Of a stretch of DNA of 5,398 nucleotides, positions 1 to 5,398 are shown one piece after another. The stretch is taken from contig PWUB01000085.1 of the NCBI GenBank assembly GCA_003563755.1, positions 1 through 5,398 of the forward strand. Reading direction: 5' to 3'. Position numbers and translations under genes: made by a program. Position 1 is the first letter of the stretch. Each line of letters begins with the position of its first letter. This DNA is from Clostridia bacterium. Its GTDB lineage: Bacteria > Bacillota_E > SLMV01 > PUMD01. Under the pieces are notes generated by a model. That model was not told the DNA's origin. It worked only from the letters and a program-made list of their open reading frames with translations, and ran no database searches.

Positions 1-767
1 GGCCAGGCGAAGACGGTCTCGATGACCACCGCTCCCCCGATCAACCAGGGTAAGGAGAGGAAGAACATAACGGTCACGGGGATCAGGGCATTGCGCAGGA
101 CATGCCTTATCATCACCGCGTTGAACGGGACTCCCTTGGCGTGGGCGGTGCGGACGTAGTCCTCCCTCATGACCTCCAGAACCTCGGACCTGGTTATCCG
201 CATCGTGTCCGCGATCCAGGGCAGGGTCAGGGCGGCTACGGGAAGGATGATGGAACTGGGCCCGTCGTATCCCGATATGGGCAGCCACCTCAGGCGCACG
301 GCGAAGAACAGCATCAGCATGATCCCCAGCCAGAAGTTCGGGATGGAGCGCAGGGTGACGGTGCTCACCACCAGGACGGTGTCCAGCCAACCGCCCCGCT
401 TGACCGCCACCACCAGCCCCACGGCAACCCCGACCAGGTAGCGGATCAGCAGGGTGGTGAGAGTCAGGGCCATGGTGTACGGGAACCTGGTGGCGATGAG
501 ATATCTCACGGGTTGCCGATTGGTGATGGAAGTCCCGAAGTCCCCCCGAATCACGTTAGAAGCCCACATCAGGTACTGGATGTGAGGCGGTCGGTCCAGA
601 CCCCACCGCACCCTCAGGGCCTCCAGATGTTCCGGGGGCATCCGGGGATCGGTTATCATGCGTATCGGATCCCCGGGCATGGAGTAGATGATGGCGAACA
701 GGACCACGGTCACGGTTATGACGGTCAGTACCGCCCACGCGAGCCTACGGACCAGGTACTCCACCAA
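1..767 (-). CDS. Peptide ABC transporter permease, DppB/OppB type (3' end cut by window)
   Basis: Inner-membrane permease subunit of an oligopeptide/dipeptide-type ABC importer, which would form half of the translocation channel. The visible 255 residues begin with a basic stretch and a hydrophobic helix (about residues 9-29) ending in SMPGDP, the usual N-terminal pattern of this family. A WGLDRP..QY segment (55-65) and GDFGTS (75-80) follow, then hydrophobic segments at about 98-122 and 130-157. The cytoplasmic EAA loop that contacts the ATPase is clear at about 203-230 (DYVRTAHAKG, then RHVLRNALIPV). The reading frame is open to base 1, just after an ETVFAWP motif, so some 50-60 C-terminal residues are missing from view. 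The start is TTG at 767 or the adjacent GTG at 764; GGAGGT at 775-780 lies 7 or 10 bases away. It follows the binding-protein gene after 180 bases and is probably co-transcribed. The family is clear; the substrate class cannot be read from this subunit. Confidence 0.95.
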   Translation of the reverse strand, partial: MVEYLVRRLAWAVLTVITVTVVLFAIIYSMPGDPIRMITDPRMPPEHLEALRVRWGLDRPPHIQYLMWASNVIRGDFGTSITNRQPVRYLIATRFPYTMALTLTTLLIRYLVGVAVGLVVAVKRGGWLDTVLVVSTVTLRSIPNFWLGIMLMLFFAVRLRWLPISGYDGPSSIILPVAALTLPWIADTMRITRSEVLEVMREDYVRTAHAKGVPFNAVMIRHVLRNALIPVTVMFFLSLPWLIGGAVVIETVFAW

Positions 768-774
768 GGTTATG

Positions 775-780
775 ACCTCC
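775..780 (-). promoter_or_regulatory. Ribosome binding site of the permease gene
   Basis: On the minus strand this reads GGAGGT, a strong Shine-Dalgarno match. It lies 7 bases before TTG (767) and 10 bases before the in-frame GTG (764). No ATG is available nearby in frame, so translation starts at one of these two rare codons; spacing slightly favours TTG. Confidence 0.7.
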
Positions 781-896
781 CCGCACTGTGATGATCAGGT
801 TGCCGTGGGTTTCATCGGCTGTGGCAGCCGAAGGCGGCCTGTCCTGGTTCATCATCGGATCGTCGTTCCGGGTGCCCACCCTGCACCCTTTCGGCG

Positions 897-930
897 ACCG
901 CGGGTTCCGGCTCCCGCCGGAGCCCGCGGT
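897..930 (-). promoter_or_regulatory. Strong GC-rich stem-loop between binding-protein and permease genes
   Basis: The arms at 897-911 and 916-930 are 15 bases each and complementary throughout apart from one position (T906 opposite G922). That position is an A-C mismatch in minus-strand RNA and a G-U wobble in plus-strand RNA. The loop is 4 bases (912-915). The hairpin begins 18 bases after the stop codon of the binding-protein gene in the direction of transcription. No U-run follows on the minus strand, so it does not look like a full intrinsic terminator. Importer operons commonly carry such structures after the binding-protein gene, where they stabilise the upstream mRNA or partly block read-through and so give excess binding protein over permease. 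That role is inferred here. Confidence 0.6.
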
Positions 931-947
931 CGGTGACACCAGTCGTT

Positions 948-2579
948 TTATCGAACCTCTACCTTCACATCATGCAGATACAGGGCGCCGCTGACGCTCA
1001 TCTTGAGGCCCGTCAGCTCGACCCTGGTGGCCAGGAAGTGGCGGTCGCTCCACAGCGGGAAGATGGGGAGGTGATCCCACATCGCCTCTGTGACCTCGCC
1101 CCACCTGCGGGCACCCATCGCCTCATCGGGCTCCTCACAGGCAGCATCCATGAGGGCATCGACCTCCGGATGGCCGAACTGGCTCATGGTGCCGTCGCTG
1201 TGATGGCTGTAGGGCCAGATGCCTCCGGGATCCAGCCAGGACCAGTCGCACAGAGCGATGTCGAAGTCGCCGCTGTTGACTATCTCGCGGATGTAGGGCC
1301 GGGTGTATTCACGTATCTGGATCTCTATGCCAGCCCGCTCCAGCTGTGCCTGGATGATGGGGGCAGCCCTGCTGTTGACGGGGCGGTCTGCATTGATCGC
1401 AAACTCGAGGGTCAGGCGCTCGCCGTCCTTCACCATGATCCCGTCGGAGCCCGGCTCCCAGCCCGACTCCATCAGGAGTTCCTTGGCACCATCAACATCG
1501 GTACCGTACTCCTGGCTCAACCGCTGCTCGGTGTCGGCGCAGTGGCGGATCATGGCGGGCCCCGCCAGGCTGAAGTTCGGGACGATGACATCGTTGACAC
1601 CCGAAGCCAGCTCGTCGCGGTCCATGGCCAGGGCGATAGCCAGCCTGACGTTGCGGTCGTCCAGGGGAGCCTGGTTCATGTTCATCTCCACGTAGCGCAC
1701 GTTGGCGCCCAGGTAGTGGTGAACCTCTATTTCCGGATCCTGCTCCAGGGACGCAATGTGCTCGCCCGGAACCGCGAGAATGAGATCCACGTTGCCCGCC
1801 CGCAGCTCGCTGATGCGGGTGAGGCTCTCGGGTATGAACCTGACCGTTACCCTCTCGAAGTGGAAGGCCTCGTTGTTGTCCACGAAGGGAAGGAAGTTGT
1901 AGTGGTCGTCGTTTCGTACCATGGTGATGTGGGAACCGTCCACCCACTCATCCACGATGTAGGGGCCGCAGCCCACGGCAGCACGCCCGAAGGCATCCTC
2001 GCCCATCTCCTCGGCGGCTCCCACTTCCACCGGGGCACCGTAGGAGGTGGAACACAGCACGAACATTCCCGGTCCCGCCCGGTCGAGATCCATGATGAAG
2101 GTGTCACCGTCGATGATCATCTCCTGAACGGGATCCCAGTCATAGGCGTAGGGTCCGGTGACCAGGTACCTCTCCACGGCCCTCTTGTATGATTCGGCCG
2201 TGGCGGGTACGTCGTTATGGTAGGTCCTGCCCGGATCAAATACGAACTTGATCTCCAGTCCGTCCTCTGACACCTCCACGCGCTGTGCACCGTAAGGAAG
2301 AACCGCGTCGTTGCCGAGCCCCATGCTCATGGGCGGAGTGGTGATCAACCCGTTGACCAGTGCGAAGATGGTGGTCACCTGCTGGTGGTCGGTGCTCTGG
2401 ATCTCCTCGGCCATGGCCGCAACCAGCTCTGTCTTGTATTCAACCGTGGGTTCTGTGGGTTCTGCTGGGTCGTCCGGTTCGTCGACTTCCTCCTCCGGCG
2501 CACAGGCCGTAACCACCACTGCAAACACCAATAAGAAGGCGATGAGCAGCGCGAGCCTTCTGCTACCGAGAGTCGCCAT
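948..2579 (-). CDS. Extracytoplasmic solute-binding lipoprotein of a peptide ABC importer (SBP_bac_5 family)
   Basis: Captures the ligand outside the membrane and delivers it to the permease encoded next. The 543-residue product starts with a basic n-region, a hydrophobic core (about 9-23) and a lipobox VTAC with Cys26 as the lipidation site. An acidic Pro/Glu/Asp linker (about 27-45) then tethers the mature domain. Family signatures include YHNDVPATAESYKRAVERY, matching the usual hydrated-gate segment of these proteins, then GCGPYIVDEW with a following RNDDHY (normally GTGPY..RN..Y), LAIALAMDRDEL, and a C-terminal DIALCDWSWLDPG. The length is normal for the family. The frame is open upstream to 2711, but the start was placed at ATG 2577-2579 because only this gives a proper lipoprotein signal and a ribosome site. 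The mature part has several extra cysteines (for example in MIRHCAD, ALCDW and DAACEE), which is unusual for an exported protein of this class. The ligand could be peptides, but the family also includes nickel, opine and sugar binders. Confidence 0.94.
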   Translation of the reverse strand: MATLGSRRLALLIAFLLVFAVVVTACAPEEEVDEPDDPAEPTEPTVEYKTELVAAMAEEIQSTDHQQVTTIFALVNGLITTPPMSMGLGNDAVLPYGAQRVEVSEDGLEIKFVFDPGRTYHNDVPATAESYKRAVERYLVTGPYAYDWDPVQEMIIDGDTFIMDLDRAGPGMFVLCSTSYGAPVEVGAAEEMGEDAFGRAAVGCGPYIVDEWVDGSHITMVRNDDHYNFLPFVDNNEAFHFERVTVRFIPESLTRISELRAGNVDLILAVPGEHIASLEQDPEIEVHHYLGANVRYVEMNMNQAPLDDRNVRLAIALAMDRDELASGVNDVIVPNFSLAGPAMIRHCADTEQRLSQEYGTDVDGAKELLMESGWEPGSDGIMVKDGERLTLEFAINADRPVNSRAAPIIQAQLERAGIEIQIREYTRPYIREIVNSGDFDIALCDWSWLDPGGIWPYSHHSDGTMSQFGHPEVDALMDAACEEPDEAMGARRWGEVTEAMWDHLPIFPLWSDRHFLATRVELTGLKMSVSGALYLHDVKVEVR

Positions 2580-3149
2580 AGTGCATAACCCCCTTCTGGA
2601 ATATTCCCTGGTTCGAGATCCTTGTCCCTCTGTTGGGCGGTGAGCGTCAGGACCCCCGTGAGTGATGCTCTCCTCTGCCGTATCACTGCGGGCCCAATGA
2701 GGCTGCTGCAACGTGCTGAACTGCGAACACCGATTACCGGTCCCCTCCAGGTTCTCGTAGCACCTTCACGTACTCTGTTTTATTTCCCGGTTGCCCCCCC
2801 GATTTCCTGCAACGGCGACAACGGCTGCGACGCATAGGCTCTGTGTCTCAAGACGGGTGCGAGCAGAAACCGGGCAATCTGGGGCCACCCTGACCCGCAG
2901 GGCCCCGAAGTTCAGCACAGTCGCCCCGGAAACGGCGGCCGCATAGAGACATCACGACTCGGGGCAGTCGCTGATACGGCGAAGGGCGCAGACCCGGGCA
3001 TCGGGAAGGAGCACGGGACGGGGCCCACTCACCACCGTATCCGCCCCGAGCCCGCGCAGCGAGGGTCTCCGGCGCCCTGGGGAACCTGGGGCGGGTAGAC
3101 ACATCTCCGGCTCGCCGTACCTGCGGAGGACGCGAGGTGACGGGGGGCA
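2580..3149. other. Divergent intergenic region with no convincing gene
   Basis: This stretch must hold the leader and promoter of the minus-strand importer operon, but I found no clear -35/-10 pair for it. Open frames occur on both strands, but they are rich in Arg, Pro and Gly, lack ribosome sites and match nothing I recognise. They look like chance frames in GC-rich DNA. Secondary structure is possible: CCCTG (2888-2892) pairs with CAGGG (2898-2902), extended by GGGG (2881-2884) with CCCC (2903-2906) across a 3-base bulge. CCGCCCC (3041-3047) can pair with GGGGCGG (3088-3094) over a longer loop. No tRNA, rRNA or riboswitch consensus was recognised. Confidence 0.6.
2589..2595 (-). promoter_or_regulatory. 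Ribosome binding site of the binding-protein gene
   Basis: On the minus strand this reads AAGGGGG, 9 bases before the ATG at 2579. It supports the short start that begins directly with the lipoprotein signal, rather than the 44-residue upstream extension of the same open frame. Confidence 0.6.
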
Positions 3150-3179
3150 TTGCCCGTAAAGACCTGCTTCTGATATGAT
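3150..3179 (+). promoter_or_regulatory. Sigma70-like promoter of the radical SAM / RHH operon
   Basis: TTGCCC (3150-3155, 4 of 6 to the -35 consensus) and TATGAT (3174-3179, 5 of 6 to the -10 consensus) are separated by 18 bases. The expected transcription start is near 3186-3188, leaving a leader of about 30 bases to the ATG at 3217. The -10 overlaps the first of two palindromes, which suggests steric repression. It is a prediction from consensus only. Confidence 0.6.
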
Positions 3180-3197
3180 ATCATCTGTGATATCACA
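3175..3197 (+). promoter_or_regulatory. Tandem palindromic operator over the -10 and start site
   Basis: Two perfect palindromes lie side by side: ATGATATCAT (3175-3184) and TGTGATATCACA (3186-3197). Both contain TGATATCA, repeated at exactly 12 bp centre to centre, and a further half-like TGATAT begins at 3171. RHH repressors such as MetJ and Arc bind short adjacent palindromic or repeated subsites as cooperating dimers. An RHH-domain protein is encoded as the second gene of the operon this promoter would drive. The symmetry is seen directly; autoregulation by that protein is inferred. A different regulator could use the site. Confidence 0.65.
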
Positions 3198-3198
3198 T

Positions 3199-3208
3199 GG
3201 AAGGAAGG
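3199..3208 (+). promoter_or_regulatory. Ribosome binding site fixing the radical SAM start
   Basis: GGAAGGAAGG ends 8 bases before ATG 3217. An in-frame ATG at 3175 lies inside the promoter and operator, upstream of the predicted transcript start, so 3217 is the preferred start. Confidence 0.75.
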
Positions 3209-3216
3209 CATCGCCG

Positions 3217-4263
3217 ATGAAGCCCATCACAACCGTAGCGGTCAACCTACGTATCTGTGGGTGTCCCAACCGCTGCCTTCACTGCTGGGCGGGCGGCGGA
3301 CCCCAGAAGAAGAATATGCCGCCCGGAGACATCGTCCGCGTACTTGACCAGCTGGAGGATGTCGCGGCCACCGCAGCTGACGTTCACCTGTTCCTCCTCG
3401 ACGAGCCGAGCTGCCATCCCCAGTTCCCTGCGATCCTCGAGGAGATTCGGAGGCGACGCCTGTGGGGTGAGTACTCCTTCATGGCGACCAACGGCCACGG
3501 TCTCGCGGGGGATCACCAAGACGCCTGGAATAGGCTGAAAGAGTCGGGGCTGGACCACCTGCAGTTCACATTTTACGGCCTGACCGAGACCCACGACCGT
3601 TTCGCCCGCAGGCAGGGAGCCTGGGCGGACCTGGCTGGGGCCGCCCGGGCGGCTAACAGCAGAGGTGTCGAGTGGGCGGCAGCGGTCCTGGTACACAGCG
3701 CAAATCTCGATGAGCTGGAAGAGGCACGAGACTTCGTCGGGGCGCTGCATCCGTCAGGACAGCCCGCCGGCGCCTTCATCCCGTCATCGCAAGGTAGAGC
3801 GAGCAGCCGTATCAGGCCGGACACCAAGACCATGATCATACCCGACGGTGTACCCGGCGTCTTCCGTCCGGAGGGTGAGATAGTGTCGGAGATGCTCGAC
3901 GGATCGGGTGATGCGTGCCTCGCCCCTATCGAGATGCACCCTGACCTGGTGGTACTCGAGATAACAGGGTCGCTGGACGTTCATCTCAGCGGAGGCTGTG
4001 ACAGCGGCGGCCTTCTGGCCGCCGACCCCGAACTGCTGTCGACGCATCTGCACCTCGGAAGCCTCCAGCAAACATCGCTCCGCCGGATTCTCGAAGAATA
4101 CGCCGAGCCGCCGTGGCCCGTGGCCGCCCTGGCCGGAGTCAGCCGCGCTGAACTGGCGGAGCGGTACGGGGACCCGGAAGGAACCCTACTCTATCACCCG
4201 CAGGACCTGGTCCTGCACCGCTGGGGAATCAGCTACCTCCGGGAGCGGATTTCCCACCTGTGA
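3217..4263 (+). CDS. Radical SAM protein with degenerate C-terminal SPASM-like region
   Basis: A cytoplasmic 4Fe-4S / S-adenosylmethionine radical enzyme of 348 residues; the substrate is unknown. The cluster motif CxxxCxxC is at Cys16, Cys20 and Cys23, with an extra Cys14 just before it, followed by an aromatic-Gly rich run (WAGGG). Other radical SAM landmarks follow in order. LDEPSCHP (61-68) sits where a GGEP..HP motif is usual, so the two glycines are replaced. TNG is at 91-93. FTFYGLTETHD (117-127) matches the common S.DG..E.HD strand. The last third (from about 230) has the outline of a SPASM/twitch domain: Cys234, then a beta hairpin ending at Cys261, then an LGSLQQTSLRRIL segment. It has only those two cysteines, so a full auxiliary cluster seems unlikely. 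It is the first gene of a probable two-gene operon, 15 bases from the next start. Assignment to the superfamily is firm; a subfamily cannot be named from sequence alone. Confidence 0.92.
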   Translation: MKPITTVAVNLRICGCPNRCLHCWAGGGPQKKNMPPGDIVRVLDQLEDVAATAADVHLFLLDEPSCHPQFPAILEEIRRRRLWGEYSFMATNGHGLAGDHQDAWNRLKESGLDHLQFTFYGLTETHDRFARRQGAWADLAGAARAANSRGVEWAAAVLVHSANLDELEEARDFVGALHPSGQPAGAFIPSSQGRASSRIRPDTKTMIIPDGVPGVFRPEGEIVSEMLDGSGDACLAPIEMHPDLVVLEITGSLDVHLSGGCDSGGLLAADPELLSTHLHLGSLQQTSLRRILEEYAEPPWPVAALAGVSRAELAERYGDPEGTLLYHPQDLVLHRWGISYLRERISHL

Positions 4264-4268
4264 AAGGA
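4263..4268 (+). promoter_or_regulatory. Ribosome binding site before a TTG-started gene
   Basis: AAAGGA overlaps the last base of the upstream stop codon and lies 10 bases before the TTG at 4279. Two ATGs at 4268 and 4272 are closer but out of frame, opening frames of only 23 and 24 codons. The conserved-looking protein requires the TTG, or a later and less likely start. Confidence 0.5.
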
Positions 4269-4278
4269 TGAATGAACC

Positions 4279-4716
4279 TTGGCCTACCTCATACTGTCCG
4301 GAAAACGCGGCGCAGCGCGGCGGTTGGCGGACCTCATAAGCGATAGGAGCCCGGGCGTGACCGAGGAGATCGACACCGGCAACATCGTCCTCTACGGCGA
4401 ACAGATCGAGGTCACCAGGGACATGATACGACGGGCCTATTTCCCTGACGGCAGTCCCTACGAACGCAACGTGACCCGGCTCTTTCGATGGATCATGGGA
4501 CGCGGACACCAGCTGGCCCGCATAACGGAGAATTCTCTCTTCTTCGCGGACAAGGAGCTTCCCAACCGCTCACTGCTCGTGCGGCTGTCACCGGAACTGA
4601 AGGAGAAGATCAAGCAGCACGCTGACGCACTGGGGATCAGCCAGAACCAGCTGGTGACGATGGCCGTCCGGGATTTGATCGAGCTGTTGGAGTCGGAGGC
4701 GATAGATCCCGTGTGA
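4279..4716 (+). CDS. Protein with C-terminal ribbon-helix-helix DNA-binding domain
   Basis: A likely transcriptional regulator of 145 residues. The C-terminal part has the Arc/MetJ/CopG-type pattern: a short strand NRSLLVRLS (96-104), helix PELKEKIKQHADALG (105-119), the turn GISQNQ, and a second helix (about 121-138) ending in an Ile/Leu/Glu-rich stretch. Such domains dimerise and insert the paired strand in the DNA major groove. Residues 1-95 belong to no family I recognise. They are mixed charged and hydrophobic, with a GNIVLYGEQIEV strand-like piece and an RRAYFPDGSPYERNV segment, and could be a ligand-sensing or protein-interaction domain. The gene lies 15 bases after the radical SAM gene and starts with TTG, which may keep its level low. 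The tandem palindromes over the operon promoter are its natural candidate target. An antitoxin role is conceivable for an RHH protein, but no small toxin partner is seen beside it. Confidence 0.88.
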   Translation: MAYLILSGKRGAARRLADLISDRSPGVTEEIDTGNIVLYGEQIEVTRDMIRRAYFPDGSPYERNVTRLFRWIMGRGHQLARITENSLFFADKELPNRSLLVRLSPELKEKIKQHADALGISQNQLVTMAVRDLIELLESEAIDPV

Positions 4717-4791
4717 GGGAGATCCCGAAAACGTCAACTTCTCTCCCGGGTACTCCCGGCACTGCCCTCCGCCCGGGACTCAGCGGTCTCC
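4717..4791. other. Convergent gap between operon ends
   Basis: These 75 bases separate the stop codons of the plus-strand RHH gene and the minus-strand SPASM gene. They could hold a shared terminator. CCGGG (4746-4750) pairs with CCCGG (4755-4759) over a TACT loop, and CCCGGG at 4745-4750 can also pair with CCCGGG at 4772-4777. No U-run follows either on either strand, so an intrinsic terminator is not established. It is too short for a gene. Confidence 0.4.
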
Positions 4792-5398
4792 TCAGGTGCG
4801 GAAGGGGCGTGAACAGGCGAGGTCCGGATCAGGATCATCAGCCGAGCCTCCCCGCCCGACGGTGATCGCGGGACAGCCTCCCCCGCAGAGCGACGCCGCT
4901 GTACAGGAGCCGCAGGCTCCGGGTAGAGAGACCGTCCTCCGGTGGGAGAACCCGGGGAACACCCGGCATTTCTCGTTCCACCTACCGGGCAGGTCAACCA
5001 CCGTCCCCCCCGCGTGGGGCAGGTGACTGCAGGGATGGACCAGGCCAGCCTCATCGACGGTCACCAGGAGTTCGCCCCCAATGCAGCCCCTGGCACCGAG
5101 CAGGTGCAGGTTCTCCTCCTCGATCCCCCCGGTCAGGGCAAGGGGAGCCCAGGCGCAGTCCAGGTGAAAGGGGATCCTGTAGCGCTCGCTGAGTTCAAGA
5201 AGGAAGGGCAGCAGCTCCTCCTGCTGGGTGACCGTGGGGTGCAGCCGCCGGTACATCTCACCCCCCCGGGCGTCTGGCTTGGGGCGGAGGATCAGCACGC
5301 TGTCGGCGCCGACCGCCGCTGACTCCCCAAAGACCCGGGCCGTATCGGGAAAGCCTTCCCTGGTGATTATGTAGTTCACCCCGGAGACAACACCCGCC
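4792..5398 (-). CDS. Radical SAM/SPASM protein, C-terminal part (5' end beyond window)
   Basis: The C-terminal part of a radical SAM enzyme with an auxiliary cluster-binding SPASM domain, a type that often modifies peptides (RiPP maturases) or proteins (sulfatase and quinohemoprotein maturases). The frame stays open to base 5398 and a GTG at 5379 is probably internal, so the CxxxCxxC domain is expected outside. The first visible part (GVNYIITREGF, then GADSVLILRPKP) resembles the last strands of the radical SAM barrel. The SPASM cysteines are complete. A Cys at 5083-5085 and one at 5029-5031 fit CX12GX4C. CGSCTAASLCGGGC (4873-4914) fits CX2CX5CX3C, and a final Cys is at 4813-4815. The SPASM domain would carry two 4Fe-4S clusters. 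It converges on the RHH gene and so is not in its operon, but may belong to the same functional locus. The substrate is not visible. Confidence 0.92.
   Translation of the reverse strand, partial: AGVVSGVNYIITREGFPDTARVFGESAAVGADSVLILRPKPDARGGEMYRRLHPTVTQQEELLPFLLELSERYRIPFHLDCAWAPLALTGGIEEENLHLLGARGCIGGELLVTVDEAGLVHPCSHLPHAGGTVVDLPGRWNEKCRVFPGFSHRRTVSLPGACGSCTAASLCGGGCPAITVGRGGSADDPDPDLACSRPFRT

Noticed and set aside
102..791. A 229-codon plus-strand frame opposite the permease gene
   Set aside because: It is antisense to a clear DppB-type permease; its His/Gln/Pro/Gly-rich sequence is a shadow of membrane-protein codons.
933..2192. A 419-codon open frame on the plus strand opposite the binding-protein gene
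   Set aside because: It is antisense to a well-supported SBP_bac_5 gene, has no recognisable domain and has a composition typical of a mirrored GC-rich coding frame.
2580..2711. N-terminal extension of the binding protein by 44 residues
   Set aside because: It would bury the lipoprotein signal peptide inside the protein; ATG 2579 has a ribosome site and gives a correct lipobox at Cys26.
3175..3216. Upstream in-frame ATG for the radical SAM gene
   Set aside because: It lies in the predicted -10 and operator, before the expected transcript start, and has no ribosome site; ATG 3217 has GGAAGGAAGG at good spacing.
2848..3269. Overlapping minus-strand open frames of 60-105 codons in the divergent region
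   Set aside because: They are rich in Arg, Pro and Gly, have no ribosome sites and no recognisable motifs, and partly overlap the promoter and the radical SAM gene.
4279..4716. RHH protein as the antitoxin of a toxin-antitoxin pair
   Set aside because: The neighbours are a 348-residue radical SAM enzyme and a convergent SPASM enzyme; no small toxin-like gene is present on either side within the window.
1..5398. CRISPR array, insertion sequence, tRNA or rRNA
   Set aside because: No regularly spaced direct repeats, transposase motifs, terminal inverted repeats or RNA-gene consensus were seen by eye on either strand.

Overview
The window is GC-rich (roughly 60% by eye) and bacterial. It uses Shine-Dalgarno signals, rare TTG or GTG starts and a lipoprotein-type signal peptide. 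Ile ATA and Arg AGG codons are common despite the GC content. This would fit a high-GC lineage outside the model proteobacteria, such as Actinobacteriota, Chloroflexota or a high-GC Firmicutes group, but nothing here fixes the phylum.

Left part (1-2579, minus strand): the first two genes of an oligopeptide/dipeptide ABC importer. A lipoprotein solute-binding protein of the SBP_bac_5 family comes first. It is followed by a 180-base gap containing a strong 15-bp GC stem-loop, then a DppB/OppB-type permease that runs off the left edge. The second permease and the ATPases would lie to the left of the window.

Middle (2580-3149): about 570 bases with no convincing gene, separating the importer from a divergent plus-strand operon.

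Right part (3150-5398): a sigma70-like promoter whose -10 and predicted start site are covered by two perfect palindromes with centres 12 bp apart. It drives a radical SAM enzyme (348 aa, CxxxCxxC) and, 15 bases later, a 145-aa protein. That protein has a recognisable C-terminal ribbon-helix-helix (RHH) DNA-binding domain and an unrecognised N-terminal ~95 residues. Converging on it from the right is the C-terminal part of a second radical SAM protein with a complete SPASM domain; its 5' end lies beyond the window.

The unusual content is the radical SAM / RHH pair with its apparent operator, next to a radical SAM-SPASM enzyme and, across a divergent spacer, a peptide importer. The simplest working model is an RHH-autoregulated radical SAM locus that modifies a peptide or protein substrate. 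No substrate gene is convincingly visible in the window, so the model is inference.
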